Shown piece by piece: positions 11,473 to 21,104 of a DNA stretch of 64,000 nt (position 1 is the first letter of the stretch; each line of letters begins with the position of its first letter). Origin of the DNA: Blastopirellula sp. J2-11 (GTDB lineage: Bacteria > Planctomycetota > Planctomycetia > Pirellulales > Pirellulaceae); assembly GCF_024584705.1 (NCBI RefSeq), contig NZ_CP097384.1, forward strand, positions 3,410,001 to 3,474,000, given 5' to 3'. Made by a program: the position numbers and the translations under genes. The notes beneath the pieces are model-generated. The model had not been told where the DNA came from. It worked only from the letters and a program-made list of their open reading frames with translations, and ran no database searches.

Positions 11473-12906
11473 ATGCGAATGCTAGTGATCGACGATGATC
11501 CTGGCGTCGCCATCATCGTTCAGGAAGCCCTCAGCGGTTTCGCCATTGAATTTTGTTCGGCTGATTGCGGCGCTTCGGGGCTGCAGCTACTGGAGAAGCG
11601 ACGACCCGATGTCGTTTTGCTCGATCAGGTGCTGCCCGACTGCTCTGGAATCGAATTGATCGAAAAGATTCAGGCGATCGATTCGCGTCTGCCGATCCTG
11701 TTCGCGACGGCGCGCTCGTCGAGTGATCTCGCGATCGAAGCGATGAAGCTGGGGGCGTTTGATTTTCTTACCAAGCCGTTCGCGCCAGAAACGATCGCCG
11801 AAAAAACGCTGGAAGCGCTCGAAAGCCGGCATCTGATGTTGATGCCGGTGCAGTTGCCCTCGCAAAGCGAATTAGCCGAAGGTGGGGATCGTTTGGTAGG
11901 CGCTTGCTCGGCGATGCAATCAGTCTACAAAGCGATCGGTCGCGCCGCGGCACACGATGTTCCGGTCTTGCTGCAAGGCGAAAACGGAACCGGTAAAGAA
12001 CTGGTCGCGCGAGCCGTCTATCAACATGGGCAACGTCCTGATCGCCCCTTCCATAAAATCTCCTGCATTGACTTCACCGCTCATTGGCTGGAAAGCGAAC
12101 TACTGGGACACGAGCCGAATGCAATGCCTGGCGTCCTGAGTCGCCGGATCGGCAAATTCGAACAATGCTCCAAAGGGACCATCCTGCTAGAAGAGATCGC
12201 CGCGATTCCGCACGCACTGCAAAGCAAGTTGCTCCGCTACTTGACAGAGAAGCGATTCGAGCGACTCGGTGGGGACGAGACGATCCATAGTGACGTCACG
12301 ATCTTCTTTACCACCAGTTATGACGCTGAAGAACTGGTGGCCGAAGGTCGCTTGCGCCCCGACCTCTATTACTTGCTGAGCGGATTTATCATTAAGTTGC
12401 CTCCGCTCCGCGAACGTGAAGACGATTTACGGTTGCTAGTCGATCATTTTGTGGGTCAATTCAGCCGAGTCGAACGCATCACCAATATGGGAGCGGTTCG
12501 CACATCCGACGAAGCATTGCGGTTGCTCACCGAATATAGTTGGCCCGGCAATGTCGCTGAACTACGGAGCGTACTGAGAAGAGCCATGATCGAATCCCAA
12601 GGCGCCGTCATCGCTGGAGACTATTTGCGCAAAGCGCTGCGCGAACATGGCGTCGACCGCACGCATGGGGAGGCGCTTGATACAAACTGGGAACATTTTG
12701 TTGACGAACGGATATCGAGCAAGTCGAATGACATATATTCAGAGGCGGTTATTGAGATGGAACGCCATCTGATCTCGCTGATCCTGCGGCAAACCGGAGG
12801 AAACCAAGCGCACGCTGCTCGTTTGTTAGGGATCACCCGGACGAGTTTGCGAAAGAAAATCAACTATCTGGGCCTCGAGATCGAACAGTTTCTCGCGACG
12901 GCCTGA
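11473..12906 (+). CDS. NtrC-family response regulator with degenerate GAFTGA loop
   Basis: A 477-aa protein with receiver, AAA+ and Fis-type DNA-binding domains. The receiver has the acidic VIDDDPG pocket, phospho-acceptor Asp51 (VVLLDQVLPD) and Lys101 (FLTKPF). The AAA+ domain has Walker A GENGTGKE at 169-176. The sigma-54 contact loop, GAFTGA in true activators, reads NAMPGV (216-221), and Walker B reads ILLEEI with Glu240 in place of Asp. The C-terminus has a Fis helix-turn-helix (GGNQAHAARLLGITRTSLRKK). Such changes are known in NtrC relatives that do not activate sigma-54, for example HupR and TyrR. Start ATG 11473 gives a normal receiver N-terminus; a TTG at 11443 or GTG at 11461 would extend it. 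The kinase follows after 22 bp, so the two form a phosphorelay. Confidence 0.85.
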   Translation: MRMLVIDDDPGVAIIVQEALSGFAIEFCSADCGASGLQLLEKRRPDVVLLDQVLPDCSGIELIEKIQAIDSRLPILFATARSSSDLAIEAMKLGAFDFLTKPFAPETIAEKTLEALESRHLMLMPVQLPSQSELAEGGDRLVGACSAMQSVYKAIGRAAAHDVPVLLQGENGTGKELVARAVYQHGQRPDRPFHKISCIDFTAHWLESELLGHEPNAMPGVLSRRIGKFEQCSKGTILLEEIAAIPHALQSKLLRYLTEKRFERLGGDETIHSDVTIFFTTSYDAEELVAEGRLRPDLYYLLSGFIIKLPPLREREDDLRLLVDHFVGQFSRVERITNMGAVRTSDEALRLLTEYSWPGNVAELRSVLRRAMIESQGAVIAGDYLRKALREHGVDRTHGEALDTNWEHFVDERISSKSNDIYSEAVIEMERHLISLILRQTGGNQAHAARLLGITRTSLRKKINYLGLEIEQFLATA

Positions 12907-12928
12907 TGACAAAAACCCCGTTGCCTGC

Positions 12929-15064
12929 ATGCCTACCCCCTCCTTCTCCGCTTCGACGCGTCGTTTGACGATGCTCTATATCGCGGCGCTTAGCATCGTC
13001 GCGCTCCTTTCCATCTCTGGCCAAGTTCTCGTTCAGCAATCAATTGACCGTCAGCAAGGGGACTCGACCCTTGTTAATATCGCCGGTCGACAACGGATGC
13101 TTAGTCAACGAATCGCCAAATCGGCCTTGGTGCTGCGCGATCAGCCAGACAATCAGTCGGAAGCGTTGCAACAGTTGCGGGAAAGTCTAGACCTCTGGAA
13201 AGAATCGCATCAACAGTTGCTCGACCGTGGCGCAGCGCAAGACACCGGCGGCGCCAACAGTCCCACCGTGCAAACAATGTTCGTCGCGATCGAAGACGAT
13301 TTTCGTGAAATTCAAACTTCCTCACAACAACTCTTAGAATCGCCAAGCGACGCACCAAACGTCGCGCAGTCGGTCGAGAACATCATGCGGCATGAACAGC
13401 CGTATCTCAGCGGCATGGATCGAATCGTCTTTCAGTATGACAAAGAAGCTTCACTGCGCGTCGCACGACTGCGACGGATCGAATCGCTGCTGCTCGGCCT
13501 GACCCTCTTCGTCTTGTTGCTCGAGGGCTTCTTCATTTTCCGACCAGCGGTAAGAGAAATACGCCGCAATCTCGACACGCAAACGCAGATGACCGAGCAA
13601 CTGCAATCCGCGAAAGTGAAAGCGGAAGAAGCGAATCGCGTGAAGACCGACTTTCTCGCCAAGATGAGCCACGAGATTCGCACCCCGATGAACGCGATCC
13701 TGGGATTGTCGCAATCGCTGACCGAATCGATTCAAGATGAACGACAACGACGCCAGGCGCTCGTCGTCAACGATTCGGCTCGTTCCTTGATGTCTCTGCT
13801 CAACGATTTGCTCGATGTCAGCCGCCTTGAAATTGACGCGAGAAAACCGGTGACCGCCGAGCCCTTTCACTTGGCGTCACTCGTGCGCCGCACGCAAGAA
13901 ATGTTTGCGCTGCAGGCACAACAGAAGGGAATCCAATTTCCGATCAAGATCGACCCGGCTCTGGAAGTCATCGTGCTCGGCGATGAACTCCGGACGCGCC
14001 AGATCCTGACAAACTTGATCCAAAACGCGCTGAAGTTTGTCGAGGTCGGATTTACCGCTGTCGAAGCGACGGTAACCGCCCAAGACGAACAGACGATCAC
14101 CGCTTGCATCGCCGTAAAAGATTCCGGTCCAGGCATTCCCGAAGATCAACTGGAGCGTATTTTCGACGCTTTTTCTCAACTCGGCAATGCTTCGAATTCG
14201 CAACGCGGCGTAGGACTAGGCCTGCATATCTCGAAACGACTCGCCGGAGAGTTAGGAGGACGCCTGACCGTCACCAGTCAGGTCGGCGTTGGCAGTCAGT
14301 TTTGCTTAGAACTCCGACTCAACAAGAGTGACGCGATATCGGACGAAGTCCCCGCAGTGAGGATGGCGAACCCTGATCCGAATCTCAAAATCCTGGTTGT
14401 GGAAGACATCGAAGCGAATCAACTTGTCCTCCAAGAGATGCTCGACAAGCTAGGTCTGGTCGCTGACTTCGCCAGTGACGGACGATCAGCGCTGCAAGCA
14501 ATCGAACTTTCTTCGTACGACGTGGTCCTGTTGGATCTTGAGCTGCCAGACATTTCGGGGCTCGCTGTGGCGCATCAGATTCGACAAAAGTTTGAAGTCG
14601 ATGATCTTTCGTTGGTCGCCGTCACTGCCCATGCGGTCACCTCTTACAAGACGTCAGCCATCAAAGCCGGCGTCAACAAGTTTCTTACCAAACCGATCGG
14701 ATTTGACGAGTTGCGAATTTGTCTGGCGCAGACGCCCGCCTCGAAGCACACGCCGCTTGAGATCACCGACAGCCTGCGACAGAAGCTGATTGCGCTCTTC
14801 CTCGAACATTCTCCCGCCGCGATGAACGATCTTCGCCAGGCCTATCAAGACCAAGACCAGCGCCGCGTCGTATTCCTAGCGCATCGTCTGCGAGGAATGC
14901 TCGTCTACTTTGATCGTCGCGAAGCGACCAGCTTGCTTGCGCAGCTCGATCGCGAAGATCTTGTGCTCTCTAACGATCGAACCGCGGCAATTCTCCATGA
15001 CTTAGAGATCTCTATCGCGCAGCTGCAACAAGACTTGAACGCGCAACTCTCTGAGAGCGCTTAG
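12929..15064 (+). CDS. Hybrid histidine kinase with PilJ/NarX-like sensor, receiver and HPt domains
   Basis: A 711-aa membrane kinase. After membrane helix 1 (about 13-32) the periplasmic region carries VNIAGRQRMLSQRIAK (49-64), the PilJ-family motif related to the NarX/NarQ nitrate-binding P-box. A second membrane helix lies near 185-205. Then come a linker coiled coil, HisKA with His248 (KMSHEIRTPMN), HATPase with DSGPGIP and GVGLGLHI, a receiver with Asp536 (VVLLDLELPD), and a C-terminal HPt-like domain with His652 (FLAHRLRG). The domain set supports a His-Asp-His-Asp relay ending on the regulator encoded 22 bp upstream. Position beside nitrate transporter and reductase genes makes nitrate or nitrite sensing the leading idea, but PilJ-type domains do not all bind nitrate. 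Confidence 0.87.
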   Translation: MPTPSFSASTRRLTMLYIAALSIVALLSISGQVLVQQSIDRQQGDSTLVNIAGRQRMLSQRIAKSALVLRDQPDNQSEALQQLRESLDLWKESHQQLLDRGAAQDTGGANSPTVQTMFVAIEDDFREIQTSSQQLLESPSDAPNVAQSVENIMRHEQPYLSGMDRIVFQYDKEASLRVARLRRIESLLLGLTLFVLLLEGFFIFRPAVREIRRNLDTQTQMTEQLQSAKVKAEEANRVKTDFLAKMSHEIRTPMNAILGLSQSLTESIQDERQRRQALVVNDSARSLMSLLNDLLDVSRLEIDARKPVTAEPFHLASLVRRTQEMFALQAQQKGIQFPIKIDPALEVIVLGDELRTRQILTNLIQNALKFVEVGFTAVEATVTAQDEQTITACIAVKDSGPGIPEDQLERIFDAFSQLGNASNSQRGVGLGLHISKRLAGELGGRLTVTSQVGVGSQFCLELRLNKSDAISDEVPAVRMANPDPNLKILVVEDIEANQLVLQEMLDKLGLVADFASDGRSALQAIELSSYDVVLLDLELPDISGLAVAHQIRQKFEVDDLSLVAVTAHAVTSYKTSAIKAGVNKFLTKPIGFDELRICLAQTPASKHTPLEITDSLRQKLIALFLEHSPAAMNDLRQAYQDQDQRRVVFLAHRLRGMLVYFDRREATSLLAQLDREDLVLSNDRTAAILHDLEISIAQLQQDLNAQLSESA

Positions 15065-15182
15065 TTTTTTTTGGCAGTTCGCCTGCAAATAGTTGACAAC
15101 CCAGCGCAAGCTGGATGAAATAGGCGACATCCTTCCCCCTGCCTCCCCGCGCTTGCCTTCCCTCGACGAGTTGTGACAGCCT

Positions 15183-17906
15183 ATGTTTCACGGCAACACC
15201 CGCTCACGGTCCCTCTTGATCCTGCTGTCGGCCTGGTCCGCTGGGATCCTTCGTGCCGAACAACCAACTTCGCCGGTGATTCCTGCCTACGAACGCTTTT
15301 ACGCCGCAGCTGCCGCTGACGACGTTGCAGGTGGACGACTTCTCGTAAGCGAGCTGAATTGCGTCGCTTGTCATCCGACGAATGAACAGACGCGCGTCGC
15401 CCTTGCCAGCAAAACGGCGCCAGATCTTTCTAACGTTGGAGCACGCGTTCGCCCGAGTTACTTTGCCGAATATTTGTCCAACGTGCACGGCGCCAAGCCA
15501 GGCACAACCATGCCGCAGCCGCTGCGTGATCTCACCGAAACGGAGCGTGCTCAAGCGATTGAATCTCTGACCCACTTTCTTGCGTCGACCGGCAGCTTTC
15601 GCGAAACGCGGCGGCGCGAAGCGTTGATCGCTCCAGGCAAAACGCTCTTTCAACAGGTTGGATGCGTCGGTTGTCACAATCCGGACCCCGGCCATGGAGA
15701 ATCGCTGGCGACCTCCAAGCCGCTAGGAGATCTTGCGAAAAAATACTCCGTCGGTTCGCTGGCTTCGTTCTTACAAGACCCGCTTCAGGTTCGTCATTCA
15801 GGACGCATGCCTAGTTTGAATCTTCGCGGTGAAGATGCGACGGCGATTGCTCAGTTTTTATTGCCCGATCTCGATCCCTCTTTTCCGGCGAACCTGCGAT
15901 ACAAGTACTATGAAGTAAATCTCAAAGAACTGCCGGACTTTGCGAAGCTCGAACCGAAAACCTCGGGCGAAGTCGACGGATTTTCGCTCTCGGTCGCCGA
16001 CCGTCAGAACAACTACGCCATTCAATTCGAAGGTTTGTTTGCAGCGCCGCGTGAAGGGGAATACGAATTTTATCTGATCTCGGACGATGGAAGTCGCCTC
16101 TTGATCGATGGGCAGGAAGTTGTGAGCAACGATGGAATTCATCCGGAATCGACTCGCAACGGCAAGGTTCACCTGTCGGCCGGCAAGCATTCGATCGTGG
16201 TTCAATATTTTGACGGCGGGGGACAGACCTCGTTGGCGGTCGAATATCGCGGTCCGAAAATCTCTCGTCGCGAAGTCTTTGCAGAACTCTCGCTGAACGA
16301 TGCTAAAGCCCAAGCCGGCGAAGAACCTCCTTTCGAAGCCGATCCCGCTTTGATCGAACAGGGAAAACAATGGTTCGCCAAAGCCGGCTGCGCCAGTTGT
16401 CATGCCAGCGCTGAGAAAAATTTGCCGCCCCCGACATTCGCCGCCAAACCGCTCTTGGATTTGAATCTGACAGCCGGTTGTCTGGCCGAGACTCCCTCCC
16501 CCAAATCGGCGGACTACCATCTGACCGCCCAGCAGAAATCGGCGATCCGCGCGGCGCTGCAGAAATTGCCCCAGGAAGAAACGTCGCCAGAGCTGACGAT
16601 CCAACGCACGATGACGCAGATGAACTGCTATGCGTGTCACGCACGTAACGAGATCGGCGGTGTCGAAGAGGCCCGCAATCCCTTCTTTGCAACCACCCAG
16701 CAAGAGATGGGAGACGAAGGACGCATTCCTCCGCATCTCAACGGAGTGGGCGGAAAACTGAAAGCGGACTGGCTCGCTCACATCTTGAAAGACGGCGCCA
16801 AAGATCGTCCCTACATGACGACGCGGATGCCCAAGTTTGGGGGACGCAACGTCGGAAAATTGAAGGATCCATTCGAGCAACTCGATTCGCTTCCCGCAAT
16901 GGAGGTCGTGATTGATGATACGCCGGCTCACATCAAAGCGATCGGCCGTCACATGGTGGGAGATAAGGTCTTTGGTTGCATTAAGTGCCATACGTTTGAC
17001 GGCGTCAAAGCCTCCGGCGTCCAAGGGATCGACATGACGTTGATGACCAAGCGTCTCGATCACACCTGGTTCCATCGTTATGTGGTCAATCCGCCCGGTT
17101 ATCGTCCCGGCACGCGGATGCCGACGGCGTGGCCCAATGGTCAATCGGTGATGAAGAAGATTTTGGACGGCGATACGGAGCAACAAATCGAAGCGATTTG
17201 GCAATATCTGAACGATGGAACCCGCGCGGCGAAACCGTTTGGCGTCGGCGGTCAGGCGATCGAATTGGCCTCCTACGGTGACGCGATCATGTATCGCAAC
17301 TTTATCGAAGGCGCGGGCACTCGCGCCATCGGCGTGGGTTACGCCGAACATGGCAACCTGGCGATCGACGCCAACGAAATGCGTCTCGCTCTGATCTGGC
17401 AAGGCGCCTTCATGGACGCTGCTCGACATTGGAGCGGTCGCGGACAAGGGTTCCAACCGCCGCTGGGAGACAACGTTTATAAGTTCGCCAGCGGACCTGA
17501 CTTTTTCGCGCTTGCGTCAGAAACGGACGATTGGCCCCCAGGAAACGCTAAACCGCTGGGGATCCAATTCAAAGGTTATCACTTGGACGACATCCGCCGT
17601 CCCACGTTTCGTTATCGGTACGACAACGTCGATGTAAGCGACTTCTACGAAGTGAACAAAAGCGACGACTTTCCGACCATTACGCGCACGATCCGCTTTG
17701 TCGGCAAGCCGACAGCGCCGCTCTATTACCGAGCCGCCACCGGCGATATTCAAGATCTGGGCGATGGTCGCTACAAAATCAACCAACAGCTGACGATTCA
17801 ACTATCGCCAGGCGATGCCATCGTTCGTTCCAACCAACATGATTTGCTAATTCCGATCCGTTTCCAAGATGGCGAAGCGACCATTCGTCAAACTTACGCT
17901 TGGTAA
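15183..17906 (+). CDS. Secreted five-haem cytochrome c with PA14 domain
   Basis: A 907-aa exported protein with signal peptide (1-25, [15 protein letters not shown]). It has five CxxCH haem-attachment motifs: CVACH at 60-64, CVGCH near 160, CASCH near 402, CYACH near 481 and CIKCH near 598. A PA14 domain lies at about 262-357 ([20 protein letters not shown], then LLIDGQEV). The last third (about 650-907) is a beta-rich domain without haem. Cytochromes joined to PA14 domains are characteristic of planctomycetes, where they are thought to link sugar binding to periplasmic oxidation; the substrate is not known. The next gene, a propeller protein, starts 33 bp after the stop, so they are probably co-expressed and may act together. 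Confidence 0.82.
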   Translation: MFHGNTRSRSLLILLSAWSAGILRAEQPTSPVIPAYERFYAAAAADDVAGGRLLVSELNCVACHPTNEQTRVALASKTAPDLSNVGARVRPSYFAEYLSNVHGAKPGTTMPQPLRDLTETERAQAIESLTHFLASTGSFRETRRREALIAPGKTLFQQVGCVGCHNPDPGHGESLATSKPLGDLAKKYSVGSLASFLQDPLQVRHSGRMPSLNLRGEDATAIAQFLLPDLDPSFPANLRYKYYEVNLKELPDFAKLEPKTSGEVDGFSLSVADRQNNYAIQFEGLFAAPREGEYEFYLISDDGSRLLIDGQEVVSNDGIHPESTRNGKVHLSAGKHSIVVQYFDGGGQTSLAVEYRGPKISRREVFAELSLNDAKAQAGEEPPFEADPALIEQGKQWFAKAGCASCHASAEKNLPPPTFAAKPLLDLNLTAGCLAETPSPKSADYHLTAQQKSAIRAALQKLPQEETSPELTIQRTMTQMNCYACHARNEIGGVEEARNPFFATTQQEMGDEGRIPPHLNGVGGKLKADWLAHILKDGAKDRPYMTTRMPKFGGRNVGKLKDPFEQLDSLPAMEVVIDDTPAHIKAIGRHMVGDKVFGCIKCHTFDGVKASGVQGIDMTLMTKRLDHTWFHRYVVNPPGYRPGTRMPTAWPNGQSVMKKILDGDTEQQIEAIWQYLNDGTRAAKPFGVGGQAIELASYGDAIMYRNFIEGAGTRAIGVGYAEHGNLAIDANEMRLALIWQGAFMDAARHWSGRGQGFQPPLGDNVYKFASGPDFFALASETDDWPPGNAKPLGIQFKGYHLDDIRRPTFRYRYDNVDVSDFYEVNKSDDFPTITRTIRFVGKPTAPLYYRAATGDIQDLGDGRYKINQQLTIQLSPGDAIVRSNQHDLLIPIRFQDGEATIRQTYAW

Positions 17907-17938
17907 CCACCAGCCATCTCACCGCGAGTCATCCCCCC

Positions 17939-19405
17939 ATGCGACACCTTATTCTCACGCTGTTGGCAGTTAGTTGTCTAGGCACGAGCAGCGCAACCGC
18001 CCAGTCGGACGAGCAAAGCAAATACTATAAAACCACGACCTTCGAGATCCCCGCAGATATCGTGCTGGAAGCCGGCGGTCTCGATTTCATGCCCAACGGC
18101 GAACTCGCCGTATCGACGCGGCGCGGCGACATCTACATGGTGACCCATCCTTTCTCGGCCGATCCGGCGAAAGAATCGAAATTTAAACAGTTCGCCAGCG
18201 GCCTGCACGAAGTGCTTGGAATCGCTTATCGCGACGGTTGGCTCTATGCCACGCAGCGCTGCGAGATCTCCCGCTTGAAAGATGAAAATGGAGATGGACG
18301 CGCCGACCTGTTTGAGACGGTCGCCGTGCCATGGGAAATCAACGGCGATTATCACGAATATGCGTTCGGATCGAAGTTCGACAAAGATGGTTACATTTGG
18401 GCGCCGCTCTGTCTGACCGGATCATTCTCGAGTCAGGTCCCCTTCCGCGGCTGGTGCTTCCGAATTTCGGCCGCTGGCGAAGTGATCCCAACGGTGAGCG
18501 GGATTCGCAGTCCCGGCGGCATCGGCATCAACGCCAACGGCGATGTTTTTTACACCGACAATCAAGGGCCCTGGAATGGAACCTGCGGCCTGAAACATTT
18601 GGAGCCCGGCAAATTTGTAGGGCACCCCGGCGGCAATCGTTGGTACGATCAAGCGCCCAACATGGGGCCCGCGCCGCAGACGCCCGAGAGCGGCAGCCGC
18701 TTCCATATCGAAGCGGAGAAAATCCCCGAGTATCTCCCCGCCGCTGTTCTTTTTCCCTACGACAAGATGGGCAAGTCAGCCAGCGGCGTCGAACTCGATC
18801 GCTCTGGCGGCAAGTTTGGGCCGTTCGCAGGTCAGATGCTCGTCGGCGATCAGTCGCACAGCACCGTGATGCGCGTCTATATGGAACAGGTAAACGGACG
18901 TTACCAAGGGGTTTGCTTCCCATTTCTCGACGGAATCGCTTCCGGCACGCTGCCGCTGTTGATGAGCGACTCTGGCAGCCTGTTTGTAGGCGGCACCAAC
19001 CGCGGCTGGGGTTCGCGCGGCTCCGCCCCCTATTCGTTGGAACGGATCGAGTGGACCGGCGTGACCCCGTTTGAAATCAAAGAGATGCAGGCCCAGCCCA
19101 ATGGCTTCGAATTGACGTTCACCACCGCCTGCGATGCGAAGTCGGCCACGTCGCCCGACTCATACAAACTGACCACCTACACCTACATCTACCAAGAAAG
19201 CTACGGCAGCCCTGAGGTCGATCACACCGAACCGAAGATCACGCGGATCGAAAAGATCAACGACAAGACGGTGCGGCTTTACATCGACGGCTTGCAGAAG
19301 GGACACGTCCACGAGTTGCACTCCCCCGGCGTGCGCAGCGCCACAGGCGAAAAACTGTGGCACGACGTCGCCTACTACACGCTGAATCAGATCCCAAAGA
19401 AGTAA
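17939..19405 (+). CDS. Secreted beta-propeller protein (sugar/PQQ-dehydrogenase-like)
   Basis: A 488-aa exported protein; ATG 17939 is chosen because it opens a clean signal peptide ([19 protein letters not shown]). A longer frame from 17900 overlaps the cytochrome gene and adds an unlikely leader. Repeated blade-like segments ([20 protein letters not shown], then [14 protein letters not shown] and [20 protein letters not shown]) resemble soluble PQQ-dependent sugar dehydrogenases and NHL propellers. C-terminal residues about 400-488 form a small beta domain. No haem motif is present. It is 33 bp after the multihaem cytochrome, which could accept electrons from it. The enzymatic role is inferred; the propeller fold is well supported. 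Confidence 0.72.
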   Translation: MRHLILTLLAVSCLGTSSATAQSDEQSKYYKTTTFEIPADIVLEAGGLDFMPNGELAVSTRRGDIYMVTHPFSADPAKESKFKQFASGLHEVLGIAYRDGWLYATQRCEISRLKDENGDGRADLFETVAVPWEINGDYHEYAFGSKFDKDGYIWAPLCLTGSFSSQVPFRGWCFRISAAGEVIPTVSGIRSPGGIGINANGDVFYTDNQGPWNGTCGLKHLEPGKFVGHPGGNRWYDQAPNMGPAPQTPESGSRFHIEAEKIPEYLPAAVLFPYDKMGKSASGVELDRSGGKFGPFAGQMLVGDQSHSTVMRVYMEQVNGRYQGVCFPFLDGIASGTLPLLMSDSGSLFVGGTNRGWGSRGSAPYSLERIEWTGVTPFEIKEMQAQPNGFELTFTTACDAKSATSPDSYKLTTYTYIYQESYGSPEVDHTEPKITRIEKINDKTVRLYIDGLQKGHVHELHSPGVRSATGEKLWHDVAYYTLNQIPKK

Positions 19406-19452
19406 TCAAGCAGTGTAGGTCAGGCCAAGGCCTGACCTACACTGCTTGATTG
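19405..19452. terminator. Perfect 23-bp-arm hairpin between convergent genes
   Basis: Arms 19405-19427 and 19430-19452 are perfect complements around a 2-base loop, starting in the stop codon of the propeller gene. No T-run follows on either strand. It probably ends transcription from both sides between two convergent genes, but could be a mobile palindrome. Confidence 0.6.
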
Positions 19453-19477
19453 CCTGGATGGTCTTCGCCATCCCCTG

Positions 19478-19906
19478 CTAGTTGGTCAACTTGAAGTCCT
19501 TTTCAACATGCGAGTCCGAGTCGGTGATGTTGATTTCCAAGTCCGACGTTTCCGCACGCGAATACTTGGTTGGAATAAGTTGCGACGCCTTAGGAGTGGA
19601 TGAAACGCTCGCGGGATCAACTCCCTCGCTGATCGCCTCCATGGCGACAACGACGACCTTATATCGCCCGACTTCCAACCCCTGATCAGGTCGAGTCTCG
19701 TAACGGCCATCGACCAAGTCCGCGCTCACCGCTTTGCCTTGCGTGGTTTCTACGGGAGAAAACCCAACCGTGCCGGTGGTCACCGGTTGGCCGTTGTACT
19801 CGATAGCGCCTGAGACGGGAACCTGCTTAGGTCCAGCATCTTCCGAACAGCCCGACAAAAGCGATGCCGCCAGCATGATCGCCAAGAAATTTTGTAGATA
19901 CCACAT
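19478..19906 (-). CDS. Small lipoprotein, carboxypeptidase-regulatory-like fold
   Basis: A 142-aa lipoprotein starting at ATG 19906, where the signal is MWYLQNFLAIMLAASLLSGC with the acylated Cys at about 20. The rest is a transthyretin-like beta sandwich: VPVSGAIEYNGQPVTTGTVG, then KAVSADLVDGRYET and GLEVGRYKVVV. This is the usual small partner encoded next to DUF1559 proteins in planctomycetes. It lies 122 bp downstream of such a gene on the same strand. A 33-residue longer frame exists but places the signal internally. Function is unknown. Confidence 0.8.
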   Translation of the reverse strand: MWYLQNFLAIMLAASLLSGCSEDAGPKQVPVSGAIEYNGQPVTTGTVGFSPVETTQGKAVSADLVDGRYETRPDQGLEVGRYKVVVVAMEAISEGVDPASVSSTPKASQLIPTKYSRAETSDLEINITDSDSHVEKDFKLTN

Positions 19907-20028
19907 AAGAGAACCTGTTGTGTAATAAAGTCCCGGACCAAAGCTGCGGGAGGAAGAATCAGAAACTTTTTTGAACCAGCCAACATGGACAGGCTCTACT
20001 TGCAACCATCGCCATCAGGGCCCGCTCG

Positions 20029-21036
20029 TTAGTAGTCACCAAGCGTTTCGCCACCACCTTTGGTGCCTAACCGGTTGAACGTGATGATATCGAGCGTCTC
20101 GCCCAGGAAGCGACAAGACCCGTCCGTAGAGAGGAACAAGGCGCCGCCGGGATGCAGGCTGCTAAAGCTCCGGTCGTAATAGCTTGCCAACGATGCTCCG
20201 TATGCCGCGGTTCGCGTGTCGCTGTTGATACTTTTAATGGTCGATCCTAGCGAGAAGCCTTCCATCCAGTGCCCCAACTGCCAGATGTTGCCGTCCTTCG
20301 CAGTGGTGCGTTCTTCTCCAACGGCAAGGGTATTGGAGGTTCCGTCCGTTACATCCCGAAGTCGGATGGCGCTGGCTCGCATCACAAACAGTCCAGGGGC
20401 CGTTTTCCCGCTAGCGCCATTATGATCGTTCGACGCGCCCACAATCGTACAGCCTGTAGTCAGAGCACAGGGGCTTGTAGCGGTCGTGGTCGAACCTGTC
20501 GCCGCAGGCCCCGCACAGCCGAAATAATTGGACATCGGACCTGAGTACTTGGGCGTATTCGTCCAGGGACTGGTGGTCGAAGTCAGAGATGCGCCAGAAT
20601 CGCTGGGGCATTGAAAACCAGAGATCGTTGTCTTTACGGCCGACAAGCCTTCCGCTTTCGTAGCCCAGGCACTACTTCCTGCTCCAGCGATAAATACGCC
20701 CGACGATCCCATTTCCGCCTTCATCTGATCGTATATCGCGCCCTGTTCGATGAAAGGGAGCAGAAATCCTCGCCAGTTGTAGACCGACGCGCCGGTACTT
20801 GGTCCATCTCCCCAGTTCACCGTATTGGGAAGCGTTCCCCCGTAGGGAAATACCAGAAATGTATCGTGATAGTTGTGCAATCCGAGACCAATTTGCTTCA
20901 GATTGTTCGTGCATTGCATCCGTCGCGCCGCTTCGCGCGCTTGTTGCACAGCTGGCAAGAGCAGCGCGATCAAGACGCCGATAATCGCAATGACCACCAG
21001 GAGTTCCACCAGCGTAAATCCACTTCGCTTTTTCAT
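20029..21036 (-). CDS. DUF1559 protein with pilin-like N-terminus
   Basis: A 335-aa protein with a class III pilin-like leader ([20 protein letters not shown]) that would be cut after Gly by a prepilin peptidase, leaving Phe1 and Glu5. It then has the DUF1559 block [17 protein letters not shown], and the C-terminal H-x9-DG motif in HPGGALFLSTDGS. Members are very abundant in planctomycetes and may form pseudopilus-like or cell-surface structures; no enzyme activity is known. It is followed by a lipoprotein gene and preceded, on the same strand, by a GntR-type regulator gene 68 bp away. Confidence 0.92.
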   Translation of the reverse strand: MKKRSGFTLVELLVVIAIIGVLIALLLPAVQQAREAARRMQCTNNLKQIGLGLHNYHDTFLVFPYGGTLPNTVNWGDGPSTGASVYNWRGFLLPFIEQGAIYDQMKAEMGSSGVFIAGAGSSAWATKAEGLSAVKTTISGFQCPSDSGASLTSTTSPWTNTPKYSGPMSNYFGCAGPAATGSTTTATSPCALTTGCTIVGASNDHNGASGKTAPGLFVMRASAIRLRDVTDGTSNTLAVGEERTTAKDGNIWQLGHWMEGFSLGSTIKSINSDTRTAAYGASLASYYDRSFSSLHPGGALFLSTDGSCRFLGETLDIITFNRLGTKGGGETLGDY

Positions 21037-21104
21037 AACATTGTCTCTAAAACAGTAGATGGATGATCGAATAGGAATAGAAATTTAGTCGTTGCAAGCG
21101 ACCG

